This document shows, piece by piece, positions 46,319 through 57,080 of a stretch of DNA of 64,000 bases. The translations under genes were made by a program, and so were the position numbers. The DNA comes from Paraglaciecola sp. L1A13 (GTDB lineage Bacteria; Pseudomonadota; Gammaproteobacteria; Enterobacterales; Alteromonadaceae). How positions within the stretch are numbered: the first letter of the stretch is position 1; each line of letters starts with the position of its first letter. The stretch spans positions 4,774,001-4,838,000 of the forward strand of contig NZ_CP047024.1 in the NCBI RefSeq assembly GCF_009796745.1, written 5' to 3'. The notes under the pieces were generated by a model that had not been told where the DNA came from, made no database searches, and saw only the letters and a list, made by a program, of their open reading frames with translations.

Positions 46319-46795
46319 TCAGCTCAAACGAAATTGACGACGAACCCGACGTAATAACCAAAATATCCAAGGCCAAATTACCATTGAGGTAACAACGGGC
46401 CACATGTATGTAAGCAAAAAATAAATGTCGGTCAATAAATGTATTAACCAAAAAACGACTAAGTTATAAAGCGCGCACAAAATCCCGATTACAATAGCTT
46501 GTTGCCACACAGAATAATTACGCAAACGTTGGTAATTGGCAGCAAGCACAAAAATGCTTAAGCTCATGGCGAAGCTGTGCACACCAATACTGGTGCCCAA
46601 TAGCAAGTCCAGTACTAACCCGACAATAAATGCGACGCCTACGTTAACTCGTTCCGGCATCGCTAGTGCCCAGTAGCCTAAGACTAAAAAGGCCCAATCT
46701 GGTCGATACTGCTCAACAATGCTAGGCATGGGCATAATCTGCAACACCAACGCCACTATAATACTTAGACCGATTGCATTATTTCTTAATTTCAT
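46319..46795 (-). CDS. mreD: Rod shape-determining protein MreD
   Basis: 158 residues with five to six transmembrane helices (IGLSIIVALVLQIMP, WAFLVLGYWALAMP, GVAFIVGLVLDLLLG with the conserved Asp, SMSLSIFVLAA, LVVFWLIHLL, WPWIFWLLRRVRR). The G-L-V-L-D-L-L-L-G segment is a family signature. It is the inner-membrane part of the elongasome that positions peptidoglycan synthesis with MreB and MreC. Its ATG overlaps the mreC stop by 4 bp. Confidence 0.95.
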   Translation of the reverse strand: MKLRNNAIGLSIIVALVLQIMPMPSIVEQYRPDWAFLVLGYWALAMPERVNVGVAFIVGLVLDLLLGTSIGVHSFAMSLSIFVLAANYQRLRNYSVWQQAIVIGILCALYNLVVFWLIHLLTDIYFLLTYMWPVVTSMVIWPWIFWLLRRVRRQFRLS

Positions 46796-47652
46796 TGGTC
46801 TGTACTCTGATCTTGTTGCTCAGGCCCCACAAAGTCGTTTGGCCATAATAAGAGTAAATATTTCAGTCTATCGAGTTGTGCGACCGGCTGGGCATTCACT
46901 TGGGCAAAAGGACGACCTTCATCACGCACAATCGAGGTAATTTTAGCCACCGGATACCCCTCAGGAAATACATTACCTAGTCCCGAAGACAATAATAAAT
47001 CGCCTTCTTGGATATCTGCACTGTGGGGAACGTGTTGAATAATTAAGTCATCCAAACTACCAGAACCTGAGGCAATCATACGGATATTATTACGGGCCAC
47101 TCGCACAGGGATGGCATGGGTCACATCAGAAATAAGCAAAACCCGACTGTTGGTTGAGCCCACTTGCATAATTTGTCCCACAATACCTTGGTCATCAATT
47201 ACCGGCTGACCTTCATACACCCCTTGAATCGCACCACGGTCAATGACGATTTGATGGCTATAAGGATTGTTATCTACTGCCATTAACTCCGCCACTTCTT
47301 TGCGAATATCACCTCGTACCGGCGTATTCAGCAAACGACGTAAACGGTCGTTCTCTTCTTGAAGCATGGTGTAACGTTGCAGCTTACCGTTGAGTACCAC
47401 CGCATTGTGCTGTAGCTCAGCATTCTCTTCGACCAACTGCTGATGGGATACCAAGCGACTAGCACTGGCATTAAGCATTTCACTAGGCAAGTTAGCCAAA
47501 TATTGAATTGGGCTAACGACAGAATTGAGGTATACACGGGTGGTCGCAAAACCATCAAATACATGATCAAACACAATTAAACCAGCCGACAGCGCTAGCG
47601 CTACAACCAGTCTTATTTGTAATGATGGTCCACTCAGAAAAATTGAGTTCAT
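46792..47652 (-). CDS. mreC: Rod shape-determining protein MreC
   Basis: 286 residues. An N-terminal transmembrane helix (LVVALALSAGLIVFDHVFD) is followed by a coiled coil (LVEENAELQHNAVVLNGKLQRY) and a periplasmic double beta-barrel (VAELMAVDNNPYSHQIVIDRGAIQGV, GLGNVFPEGYPVAKITSIVRD). It bridges MreB/RodZ to the periplasmic penicillin-binding proteins. It is separated from mreB by 51 bp containing a hairpin. The C-terminal tail is Gln-rich and short. Confidence 0.96.
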   Translation of the reverse strand: MNSIFLSGPSLQIRLVVALALSAGLIVFDHVFDGFATTRVYLNSVVSPIQYLANLPSEMLNASASRLVSHQQLVEENAELQHNAVVLNGKLQRYTMLQEENDRLRRLLNTPVRGDIRKEVAELMAVDNNPYSHQIVIDRGAIQGVYEGQPVIDDQGIVGQIMQVGSTNSRVLLISDVTHAIPVRVARNNIRMIASGSGSLDDLIIQHVPHSADIQEGDLLLSSGLGNVFPEGYPVAKITSIVRDEGRPFAQVNAQPVAQLDRLKYLLLLWPNDFVGPEQQDQSTDQ

Positions 47653-47661
47653 ATAAAGTGC

Positions 47662-47685
47662 AAAAGCGGCTAACGCCGCTTTTTT
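47662..47685 (-). terminator. Hairpin in the mreB-mreC gap
   Basis: Arms AAAAGCGGC (47662-47670) and GCCGCTTTT (47675-47683) with loop TAAC. In the mreB reading direction only four T follow, so it should be a partial terminator or mRNA-processing hairpin that lowers mreCD expression relative to mreB. Such a hairpin is frequent at this position. Confidence 0.6.
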
Positions 47686-47703
47686 AATATCCTTTGGTTG
47701 GGG

Positions 47704-48861
<1,158 letters not shown>

Positions 48862-49002
48862 TTAATAGAGGTTTAGCTCTTAATATTTTATTAATGCGCC
48901 AAAAAAAGACAAAAGCTGACTTTTTGCTGATGAAAAATATGATCTTGTTGAGACCGTTCATTTTGTTAAAAGTGCCTTAACCAACAAAATTATTTTATTG
49001 CG

Positions 49003-52000
49003 TTAATTAAATACCTCGCGCCAATGAATGATCCTGTCATTGCCGCGAAATATGCCAAACGTAATCAAGGATGAAGGCTCATCTAGTTCAACTGATTCGC
49101 TTGAACATTGACTTGAGTTAGCGCAGATATAACCATCAGAATTCCAATCAAAATTCATATATTCCGCCCAAGCAGGCGTATTTTCACTTGGATCTAAAGA
49201 TACCTTAACTACACCAGCAGCGCCTGGACCATTGTTTGAAGCATTCCCTAACAAGGCGAAATTAAAACTCCCTATTGACACACCATTGACCAAATCACCT
49301 GAGCTAGACACCGAATCTATATCAGCGGTAATATCTATACTGCCCTCAGGCGTAAGTATTATTTGCCCTGCGCTTTCGGTTAAATCAATTGCTGTGCAGC
49401 TATCCTCTGGGTTGAATTGCCAACGCCCATTAAGATAATGCTCTGCCTTAACCGGCACCACTAAAAAGTCAGTCTCTGGACCAAAATTAGGCTCAAGGGC
49501 CAGACGACCGTGGCGTACAATCACATCAGGTCCAGAAATATCATTTAACCTAAACTCTTCGCATCCCGATACGGGATAATCACTTTGATAACACACATTA
49601 TTGTCAGCACTTAAAAATGTGTCTAACAAGCGAATATCGATTGTGGCAGCAAAGGGTTCAAGCAGAGCGTAAGCGGCGAAACTTGCATCGACTTTCTGGT
49701 ATTTAAAACGCGCGTCAGGCAACTCAATTAAGGTTATGCCATCAAAGTTGACTGGCTCGGTGATAACGGCCGTTGTCTCATAAGTCACACGTGTCACTGC
49801 TGGAGTGGTTGATCCGTAAATAGACGCGTCTTCAATCAATACACCATTTAGCAGATCTGGGTCATAACGCCAATAACCATTGGCGTAGTTTTTGGTCACA
49901 CTGCCCAACGCACTCATTGCTAACAGTTCTACCTGAGTTGCAGGTGAGAATTCAATATCTTGGCCCATGTAGCTAAAATTATCACACTGGTTAGTCAATT
50001 CTGGAGGCGTAAGCACGTTTACATCAAAATAAGCAGGCCTAAATTCCCCCAAGGTTAGTGTCCCGCCGCTGCTAATAATACTGGTTGGGTTATTGTTATC
50101 GGTTAAATAATCAGCGTCACGTACGTCCACTCGTATGACGCCAACTTCACTGTAATTTGCCTGATAACTATATTGCCCATCTGCAAATATTAAAGTAGCG
50201 GTACTACTAAATTGCTTAGTCAGATTGCTCTGTATGCTGAGTATTATTTCGCCCGATTCACCATAGGTCAGTGAGCCGTCGGCACCTGCTGTCTCAAAGG
50301 GCAACATTCGCTCTATCGCTATTTGTAGTTCACCAGGCTGGTAGTTAAGTAAAGGAGTATCACCTATTGCCCCGTATGCGGTAATATTAAAGGTAAACTC
50401 TTCGCCAGCAGGATACGAATCCCTATCAATAGTAGAAGGATAAATACTAAAATCGCCGTCGGTATAAAGCAAAGATTCCGGCGCTACCAATAATACCAAG
50501 CTGGACGGCACCACATCGACACTGGCTTCACCAGAAGTTACTGTCACGCCGCTTATCTGGGCTTCAGCGCGTAACATCACTCGACCAGCATCAGCGTAAT
50601 TAAGCGAACTTAAAGACGCAATACCATCCGCATCAAATGTCAGGCTAATATTACCAGTAGACTCCCCCTCTGGATTAACGCTGGTATCCACTGGCCCAAA
50701 GGACGTTAAACACACATTAGGCGAAGTACATGTCACGCCTAAGGTGATATCTTGCTCTCCCTGTAACAAGGCCTTACACACACCCTCATCATTTTGTACG
50801 GCACGCAAATTAGCAGCGCTGAAATTAACTTGAGACAGCTGATCTGGTAAAAATTTATCCGTTGTTTGTGAACCAATAAACTCAAAGCCTGCATCGACAA
50901 ACGTCATATCACAGCTTTGCTCACCTGAGCCGGTATTTATGCAGCGCAAAGGTACATCGGGGTAAGATGCATTTCTTGTAAAAGTGAACGAGCTAGGCTC
51001 CAATACGCGAAGTTGAGTTGCGCTCAACGAGCCGTTAAATACCAGTGGATTGCCTGATTCCCATCCTTGGGGAGTCAACGTTAGGCTACTTACATCGGTG
51101 TACAGCTGACTGCAACCATCATCTGCACAGGCTTTTATGGTGATACTTTCAGCATCACAGGTTAGCCCTTGTCCATCATGTTCAAGCTGGAAGTGGCTAA
51201 TGGCTTGGCAAGTACTCAACAGGTTCATATCAGTGCTAACTTGACTACTATTTTGTACATAAGCATATAAGCGAATGTTGTCAAATTGGCCATTGGCAGA
51301 ATTGCCCGACATGTTAGTCACTATGTAGCTACTGCGATTATCACCTATATACAACGTTTGAAATTGCGCGATGTTACTGTTCAAATTAAGACTGTTTGAG
51401 CGACCAGCCTCATTACCATTAACAAAAATGACCGCGGTTTTAGCAGCATAATCATAGCTCACCGCGATATGCACCCACTCATTGGCCGCAAAATCGAGCT
51501 CCCCAGCAACGACTTCAGCGTCAGTGTCATTGCTATCTTCAAGTCCAAAATACAAAGTGGAGGCGCTTAAGCTCAAGTAGAAATACTTAGAGTTGGTGCT
51601 GCCTACATCTGTAGATGCATCAAATAGCTGTCGCCCAATTGTACTCGACCAGTCTTCATTACTACGGTACCAAAATGAGATGGTACCTGCGGTGCCAATA
51701 TCATCTGGAGAAAAGCCAGTATCGATGGCGTCAAAGGTAGCAGCTGACGAATTAAGTGGAATATCGACAAAGCGACAGGAAATTTGCTCAACGGATAATA
51801 TCGACGAAATATCACCTACCGGTGAGCCATGGCGTAAATTATCACTACTATCAATGATACTTCGATTGCCATCGTATTCGACTTGTTCCAATTCATATAC
51901 GGCATAGGGCAGCACGTCGCAGGGTGATAAGTTGCTTAAGTCTGTGTTGATTTGCGCTAGCGTTTGGCCGTAGTCATAAATACGTAGATCATCGAATTCA

Positions 52001-53238
52001 CCACTCGCTGACGACCCAGAGCTGTTAGTGCTTTCATAGAGACTGCGATTATCGCCTATATATAATGTATCGAGGACCGGGATCTGGCCATTGAACCCCA
52101 AATTAGTGGTTTGCGCAGCGATAGCGCCGTTAATATAAATCGCAGCACTATCGTTTTGATAATTATAAGTAACGGCTACATGCACCCATTCATTTGCAGC
52201 AAAGTCCAATCCTGCCGCGCCAAAAACGGCATCAGCATCGGCGCTGTCCTCTAAGCCAAAATCCAGGGTGCCTGAGCGTAAGCTCATTCGAAAGTACTTA
52301 GAATTCGCGTTACCTATCCACGTTGATGCATCGAACAAAATGCGTCCAGTGTTACTCTGCCAAGACTGCGTACTGCGATACCAGAATGAGATTGTACCGC
52401 GATAGCCAATATCTGTATCCACTCGCAATTGCGTATCGAGTGCATCGATAATGGATGCTGATGAATTACTCGGTGCAACTAACACCTGACACGAGGTTTG
52501 AGAACTCGGAAACTGTGGAAAGACATCGCCAATCGGCGAGCCGTTAAATCCCGATGATGAAGAATCAATAATGCTGCTAGGCTCTGACCACTCGGTTTGC
52601 TCAAACTGATAAAAAGCAATAGCCGAACCATCACACACTTCTGCCTTGGTGGCTGTTACTACCAGATCGTCAACATAAAAACCAGAACGGGAATTTGTTC
52701 CCCTCACTTCAAAGCCAATCGCTACATTGCTACCGATAAACGATGAAATATCAAAAGATTCTGCCGTTGCCGAAAATTGACTTGTCGTCACAGTGTATTG
52801 TTCAAGGTTCGCCCAAGTTCTCCCGCCATCCCGTGAAATACCCAGACGCACATTTGAGCTACCAGCATTATGCCCAGTACGATAATTAAACGTTAGTTGC
52901 GCAGAAACAGCATCGGATAAATCCAGTGTTCGGTACAAAAAGTGAGCCGAATAAGATTGTGGCGTGCTTGAGGCGACAATTCCTAGACGCATACAGCTTG
53001 CGCTGGTACATAAAGAATCATTTACCCGCAAAATGCCACTGGATGGCCCATCAGACTCGCCAGCTTCTAACCAGTTTGACGTCCAAGGAGCGGTTCCTGA
53101 CGTTGAGTTATAGCTAGCAGACGGAAAATTATCAGCCACTGTATACGTTTCACTGCTGCAGCTATCGATTCTAGCCCATGATGAAAAGGACAATAGCAAT
53201 GCTATTATAGCAAAAAAAAAGTAACCGAATTTACGCAT
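49003..53238 (-). CDS. mshQ: MSHA biogenesis protein MshQ with two LamG domains
   Basis: 1411 residues, exported (FFFAIIALLLSFSSWA signal peptide). Residues about 30-200 form a jelly-roll module (LDLSDAVSAQLTFNYRTG, RSGFYVDDLVVTA) resembling MAM-like domains. Two LamG/concanavalin-type domains follow at about 207-440 and 446-678, with the same landmarks in each: GTISFWYRS, FAANEWVH and TLYIGDNRS. The C-terminal part is the region typical of MshQ (DUF6701-like), Cys-containing and beta-rich, ending in CANSSQCSSES and FGIFRGNDRIIHWREVF. It sits at the distal end of the msh cluster, 60 bp after mshP. It is probably a large surface-located pilus-tip or adhesin component; this role is inferred. 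Confidence 0.85.
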   Translation of the reverse strand: MRKFGYFFFAIIALLLSFSSWARIDSCSSETYTVADNFPSASYNSTSGTAPWTSNWLEAGESDGPSSGILRVNDSLCTSASCMRLGIVASSTPQSYSAHFLYRTLDLSDAVSAQLTFNYRTGHNAGSSNVRLGISRDGGRTWANLEQYTVTTSQFSATAESFDISSFIGSNVAIGFEVRGTNSRSGFYVDDLVVTATKAEVCDGSAIAFYQFEQTEWSEPSSIIDSSSSGFNGSPIGDVFPQFPSSQTSCQVLVAPSNSSASIIDALDTQLRVDTDIGYRGTISFWYRSTQSWQSNTGRILFDASTWIGNANSKYFRMSLRSGTLDFGLEDSADADAVFGAAGLDFAANEWVHVAVTYNYQNDSAAIYINGAIAAQTTNLGFNGQIPVLDTLYIGDNRSLYESTNSSGSSASGEFDDLRIYDYGQTLAQINTDLSNLSPCDVLPYAVYELEQVEYDGNRSIIDSSDNLRHGSPVGDISSILSVEQISCRFVDIPLNSSAATFDAIDTGFSPDDIGTAGTISFWYRSNEDWSSTIGRQLFDASTDVGSTNSKYFYLSLSASTLYFGLEDSNDTDAEVVAGELDFAANEWVHIAVSYDYAAKTAVIFVNGNEAGRSNSLNLNSNIAQFQTLYIGDNRSSYIVTNMSGNSANGQFDNIRLYAYVQNSSQVSTDMNLLSTCQAISHFQLEHDGQGLTCDAESITIKACADDGCSQLYTDVSSLTLTPQGWESGNPLVFNGSLSATQLRVLEPSSFTFTRNASYPDVPLRCINTGSGEQSCDMTFVDAGFEFIGSQTTDKFLPDQLSQVNFSAANLRAVQNDEGVCKALLQGEQDITLGVTCTSPNVCLTSFGPVDTSVNPEGESTGNISLTFDADGIASLSSLNYADAGRVMLRAEAQISGVTVTSGEASVDVVPSSLVLLVAPESLLYTDGDFSIYPSTIDRDSYPAGEEFTFNITAYGAIGDTPLLNYQPGELQIAIERMLPFETAGADGSLTYGESGEIILSIQSNLTKQFSSTATLIFADGQYSYQANYSEVGVIRVDVRDADYLTDNNNPTSIISSGGTLTLGEFRPAYFDVNVLTPPELTNQCDNFSYMGQDIEFSPATQVELLAMSALGSVTKNYANGYWRYDPDLLNGVLIEDASIYGSTTPAVTRVTYETTAVITEPVNFDGITLIELPDARFKYQKVDASFAAYALLEPFAATIDIRLLDTFLSADNNVCYQSDYPVSGCEEFRLNDISGPDVIVRHGRLALEPNFGPETDFLVVPVKAEHYLNGRWQFNPEDSCTAIDLTESAGQIILTPEGSIDITADIDSVSSSGDLVNGVSIGSFNFALLGNASNNGPGAAGVVKVSLDPSENTPAWAEYMNFDWNSDGYICANSSQCSSESVELDEPSSLITFGIFRGNDRIIHWREVFN
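51205..51903 (-). repeat. LamG unit 2 within mshQ
   Basis: Encodes residues about 446-678 of MshQ. It repeats landmarks of unit 1 in the same order and spacing: IIDSS, GTISFWYRS, SKYF, GLEDS, LDFAANEWVH, TLYIGDNRS and QFDN-[IL]-R. Consistent with an internal tandem duplication. Confidence 0.7.
51919..52620 (-). repeat. LamG unit 1 within mshQ
   Basis: Encodes residues about 207-440 of MshQ, the first of the two similar LamG-type domains. The two units are adjacent, separated by only about five residues. Confidence 0.7.
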
Positions 53239-53298
53239 CTAGCACACCTGTTTCATTGAGCAGAACATAAGCGTTGCAGTACGCACAAAGTAATAACA

Positions 53299-53748
53299 TT
53301 ACTGGATCCCTTCGACCGACACATTGCGACTAACAACGATGTCACCTGCAACACAGCTACCTTGAGCGGTAAATCGATAATATTGATAATCGTCTCCATC
53401 ATCGCTGACGGTAACGACCGAACAGCGACTTTCATAACCACAATTGAGAAGCCCTGGAGTATTGGCGAACGTAAACACATCAGATGCTAAACAACTACTC
53501 GCACCAGAGATGGGAAAAGCCGCAGCGATAGAGCGCTCGACCCCACTTCTAGCCGCGTTTAGTGCTCGCTGACCATAGACTTCGCTAACCACGCTATCTG
53601 CTGAAGCAGCTAACATTCTGAGCATAGCTAAACTTAAAATCGCCAACAAAATAATAATGAATAACGCAATCACCAGCATGCTTCCACGCTGCTTTTGCAT
53701 AGTTCCAGTATCAGGGATAAGGGCAGACTTAAGGCACATTGGGGACAT
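53299..53748 (-). CDS. mshP: MSHA biogenesis protein MshP
   Basis: About 150 residues. The N-terminal QRGSMLVIALFIIILLAIL is a type IV pilin-like membrane segment but without the G-F-T-L-[IV]-E prepilin motif, as in MshP and PilX-type minor components. The mature part is short and beta-rich with four Cys (SSCLAS, LLNCGYESRC, GSCVAG). The start is uncertain: ATG 53748 overlaps mshO by 20 bp, while ATG 53700 (MQKQRGS) has GGAA close upstream and gives a more usual short leader. Between mshO and mshQ, as in other MSHA clusters. Confidence 0.8.
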   Translation of the reverse strand: MSPMCLKSALIPDTGTMQKQRGSMLVIALFIIILLAILSLAMLRMLAASADSVVSEVYGQRALNAARSGVERSIAAAFPISGASSCLASDVFTFANTPGLLNCGYESRCSVVTVSDDGDDYQYYRFTAQGSCVAGDIVVSRNVSVEGIQ

Positions 53749-54559
53749 GTATATCACTGCTTAAGTTGATGGTTTCTTCATTTAATTCAAAGGCTAGTAG
53801 AATCTGAATTAAACCATTTCTATTCAGCGTAGCCTGTTGCACCGTAAACGGAAACTGTGCAGGGTTAGTAAGATCATTGACGATATTTTCTGCCATCAAT
53901 ACCCCCAAACTCGTTTGGGCAAGATCAATAGAGCGCTCCTGCCTGAAAATACTGCCGCCACTTACGCAGTAACTGACCATGCTGCGCACTATATATAGAC
54001 GCGACGCTGGAGAAATATCCGCAAATGCACCGTCAACCGTAAGTGATGCCAAATGTTCTGGGCTGTCATTCGTAGTGCAGCTATCGTCAATGCCATTATC
54101 ACTACACGATAAAATTGTGTGTCTTTTTTGCTGACTCAGCTCATATACATCATCACTGTCTGTGGGATACACCAGCGCCATATCACCCGCCGCCAAACTG
54201 AACTGCCCGTTGGGATCTCCTAATTCAACCGTATTTACGGTACGCTGGGCTGACGGTACTAAAGGCAAGCTAGTGTAATAGGTTGCCCACATCGTTGGCA
54301 CAAATTCAACACATTGGGCGCCTCCAACCTGAGCAAGCCTAGCGCTGTTCGGTACGGCGCTGCGCAACTCACGATTTAAACGCTCTAGTACAAAACGGCT
54401 TTGGCTCAATAACTCATCACGCTCACTAACGTCATTAAATATTTGCACCCCTGAACGAATAAAACTCGAGATGCCGATAGATACCACCCCTAACACAATG
54501 ATAACGGTCACAAGCTCAACTAACGTAAACCCACTTTGGTTTTTCACTGACCTAGACAT
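53729..54559 (-). CDS. mshO: MSHA prepilin-like protein MshO
   Basis: 276 residues. Prepilin peptidase signature SGFTLVELVTVIIVLGVVSIG near the N-terminus with a short basic leader (MSRSVKNQ). The body has the PilW-like pattern (ELLSQSRFVLERLNRELR) and two pairs of Cys. Minor pilin of the MSHA pilus, probably part of the priming tip complex with MshP and MshD. ATG 54559 overlaps the mshD stop (TGATG), so translation is coupled. Confidence 0.9.
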   Translation of the reverse strand: MSRSVKNQSGFTLVELVTVIIVLGVVSIGISSFIRSGVQIFNDVSERDELLSQSRFVLERLNRELRSAVPNSARLAQVGGAQCVEFVPTMWATYYTSLPLVPSAQRTVNTVELGDPNGQFSLAAGDMALVYPTDSDDVYELSQQKRHTILSCSDNGIDDSCTTNDSPEHLASLTVDGAFADISPASRLYIVRSMVSYCVSGGSIFRQERSIDLAQTSLGVLMAENIVNDLTNPAQFPFTVQQATLNRNGLIQILLAFELNEETINLSSDIHVPNVP

Positions 54560-55128
54560 CAGTAATTATACCGATAAGTAGAAAATACCATATTTTCATT
54601 ATTGGGCATGATGACCGTGACCATGATCAACTTTGTTGTGCTGACAGCACTATCAGGCGAGCCATCTAGGTCAGCATCGTAAAAGACCGCTACGTTTGCA
54701 CGAAATCCCTGATATAAATTAACGGCATTTATAACAATTTTTTCTCCCGTGGCGCTTAAGATATTCTCACCGCTTTCATTCAAACCATCAAAATCGTCCA
54801 CATCATTAAACGCAGCGCGACTTTCATTATCCGGACCAAGTGCTGCAGGTAATGTGCACGCCGTTGCTGCGGCCTCACCACAGCGTATATTGCTGTTTCG
54901 ACTAGAATTTTCATCAAAAGATTTACCACTGATTTCATTGATCAGGGATTGAGCCAACTCAGTGGCTCTAACTTGGAAAATAGGATCAATACTGCGGGTA
55001 GTTTGCGGCACAATAAAACTAACAAAAAACGTTACCGCAATCGCAAACACCAGCATACCAATGACGAGCTCAATCAGAGTAAAGCCGAGTTGCCCAGCGC
55101 GGTGTTTGCCTACCTTATTCGCATTCAT
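54559..55128 (-). CDS. mshD: MSHA prepilin-like protein MshD
   Basis: About 189 residues from ATG 55128 (MNANKVG); a start at 55149 is also open. [24 protein letters not shown] is the class III/IV prepilin N-terminus. PilV-like features follow (RATELAQSLINEI, and a CGEAAATAC Cys pair). Minor pilin. Overlaps mshC by 14 bp at its start and mshO by 1 bp at its end, so it is embedded in the structural operon. Confidence 0.9.
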   Translation of the reverse strand: MNANKVGKHRAGQLGFTLIELVIGMLVFAIAVTFFVSFIVPQTTRSIDPIFQVRATELAQSLINEISGKSFDENSSRNSNIRCGEAAATACTLPAALGPDNESRAAFNDVDDFDGLNESGENILSATGEKIVINAVNLYQGFRANVAVFYDADLDGSPDSAVSTTKLIMVTVIMPNNENMVFSTYRYNY

Positions 55129-55684
55129 GTATGTACCCTTGGCTTTCAATACAAATCGCTGGGGCTTGCTGCCCCTGAAAGGTCACGCGGCATTGAACCT
55201 GACAACTACCCACATTGGTTAAAGGCCGTCCAAAATTATCAAATCGAATGAAGTCGAATGTATCCACATTAAGATCGTTGGTGGTCATGGCCACGTTATC
55301 GCTGGCTATTTCACCGCTACTGGTTCGAAGAAATTCGGCAGTAGTAAAATCGATAGTACCTGAGCAGCTAGCTGTATGCTCTGCTGTTGTATCGTTAAGA
55401 TAGCTAAGGGTAGGAGGACCAAAAGCGGGGTCGTTAGTGTTGAAATTAATTTGAAAGCAGTATCCTACTCGGGTGTCTTGCATCGCGCGCTGCTGCATGG
55501 CGCGAAGGGCTGACAGCAAACGTGACTGGTAGCCATACTCGGCGTAACCTGAACTATCAAAGCGGCTGGCAGCGGATACCGCCAGTATGCCAATAATAAG
55601 AATAACAACTATCAATTCAACAAGGGTAAAACCACGTTGCAAAGCAGTAACATGAAATTTGTTTACGCCCAGCAACGTTTTCAT
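55115..55684 (-). CDS. mshC: MSHA prepilin-like protein MshC
   Basis: About 189 residues. The ATG at 55684 (MKTLLG) is chosen with GGGAG upstream; a longer TTG frame is rejected. Prepilin motif RGFTLVELIVVILIIGILAV after a leader of about 16 residues, then RLLSALRAMQQRAMQDTR, typical of GspH-like minor pilins. Two Cys pairs lie in the C-terminal half. It follows the mshA gene by 82 bp. Confidence 0.9.
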   Translation of the reverse strand: MKTLLGVNKFHVTALQRGFTLVELIVVILIIGILAVSAASRFDSSGYAEYGYQSRLLSALRAMQQRAMQDTRVGYCFQINFNTNDPAFGPPTLSYLNDTTAEHTASCSGTIDFTTAEFLRTSSGEIASDNVAMTTNDLNVDTFDFIRFDNFGRPLTNVGSCQVQCRVTFQGQQAPAICIESQGYIHECE

Positions 55685-55766
55685 TTTATTTGCTCCCAAA
55701 ACAGCTAAAGCTGAAACAAAACATCGAGCAAACTTGTATTTACTCGAACAAAGGCAGCATAGCTAA

Positions 55767-56321
55767 TTAACAGCCGGTAGTAATACTACCTAGTACTGGC
55801 TCTGAACCTTCTTCAGTCGCACTTTCATCGTGTGTATAATATGCATAGCAGCTACCCGCATTAGTGGTGCCATTAGGGTAAATGATTAGTGCTGTTGTAG
55901 GAGACGGCGCAGTCACCCCTGCAGCGGTCAAATCAGCCGAGATATCTTGACTATCATCCACACAAAATTCTGTGATACATGATCCAGATGTTCGAGAAGT
56001 GATATTAGCATCGAGCATTTCATCCCATGTAAGCAACCATTCATGACGAGGATAGCCGTAATCAGTTCGTACTGAATCACCATTTTTCAAAGTGATCGTC
56101 GCCGCAGCTGATGAATTAGTACCATTAAGTAACGATTTTGCATAAATAATATCACTGGCTGATTGCATGGCACCTTCCATTCCCCGTACCACTGACGCGC
56201 GAGCATCACCTTGAAGGTCGAGGAACTTCGGCGCAGCAGTCACTGCCAAAATACCCAAAATAACAATAACAATGATCAATTCGATTAGTGTAAAGCCGCT
56301 TTGCTGTTTGCTGTGTCCCAT
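55767..56321 (-). CDS. mshA: MSHA major pilin MshA
   Basis: About 184 residues from ATG 56321 (MGHSKQQ), chosen because GGAGAAAC lies in front; the longer frame from 56354 lacks this. Leader of eight residues then GFTLIELIIVIVILGILAV with Glu5, the substrate of the prepilin peptidase. The C-terminus has a Cys pair (CITEFC) and a second pair (GSCYAYY and the final TTGC), giving a disulfide-bonded D-region. MshA forms the fibre of the mannose-sensitive haemagglutinin pilus used for surface attachment. The identification as the major subunit rests on length, its short leader and its position after mshB. Confidence 0.9.
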   Translation of the reverse strand: MGHSKQQSGFTLIELIIVIVILGILAVTAAPKFLDLQGDARASVVRGMEGAMQSASDIIYAKSLLNGTNSSAAATITLKNGDSVRTDYGYPRHEWLLTWDEMLDANITSRTSGSCITEFCVDDSQDISADLTAAGVTAPSPTTALIIYPNGTTNAGSCYAYYTHDESATEEGSEPVLGSITTGC

Positions 56322-56423
56322 AATGTTTCTCCGATTCCTGAATAGTTTTTTCAAGCTATATTTATTTTATATCACTTGCCTCAGCCTCAGCCATTAGCAA
56401 ATGGTAGTGTGTCAAATTATTGA

Positions 56424-57062
56424 CTAATTATTACTAAAAACAATTACTTGGCCAATTCTTGAGTCGTATATAAAGCCATTACCTGCGGTGTTGTCAACAG
56501 GTTCCGACGTATCATTTTTTATAGTTTGGGTTAAATAATAATAACAAAGGTCATTTCCCCCTGACCCAGTGCCTTCACTTTGGCGAGTAAAATAACGATA
56601 ATCTTCAAAAGGGCGCTGGCTCCAATCTGATGAAATAGTTGGTGCACTTTGCATAATCAAATTAAAAATACTTTCACAATCCAACAAACTAATTTGGGTG
56701 TCTTCGGTGCTGCTATCGGTGTCCAACTGACCAGTTGGGTATCCTGTGTCTTGATCCACTCCGATACGGATATCGTCAATGGTCACAAAGCTCAAGTTGG
56801 TCGAGAAATTTTCGGTCGGTCGACCTTCTATTTCCCACTGAGCCCGTATTAAGCCAACACCTGTTGCAAACCCCCCTGCTACGCCATCAACGGTGGCATC
56901 TTCGGCCTCTTTAGTCACATCAAGCAAGCGTGGCAAGGCCGTAGCGGCTAATAAACCTAAGATAACGACCACTATTACCAATTCAATCAAGGTAAAACCT
57001 TGTTGGCCTTGGGGGCGCCCCACTGAATATGGCTGACATTGTGCTCTCGCTAATTTCATCAT
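56424..57062 (-). CDS. mshB: MSHA prepilin-like protein MshB
   Basis: 212 residues. The prepilin motif QGFTLIELVIVVVILGLLAATALPR comes after a leader of about 21 residues. AEDATVDGVAGGFATGVGLIRAQWEIEGRP is the MshB-type continuation, also seen in MshA. Minor pilin. It lies between mshF (18 bp away) and mshA in the usual order. Confidence 0.9.
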   Translation of the reverse strand: MMKLARAQCQPYSVGRPQGQQGFTLIELVIVVVILGLLAATALPRLLDVTKEAEDATVDGVAGGFATGVGLIRAQWEIEGRPTENFSTNLSFVTIDDIRIGVDQDTGYPTGQLDTDSSTEDTQISLLDCESIFNLIMQSAPTISSDWSQRPFEDYRYFTRQSEGTGSGGNDLCYYYLTQTIKNDTSEPVDNTAGNGFIYDSRIGQVIVFSNN

Positions 57063-57080
57063 CTTTATCTACCCATTCGA

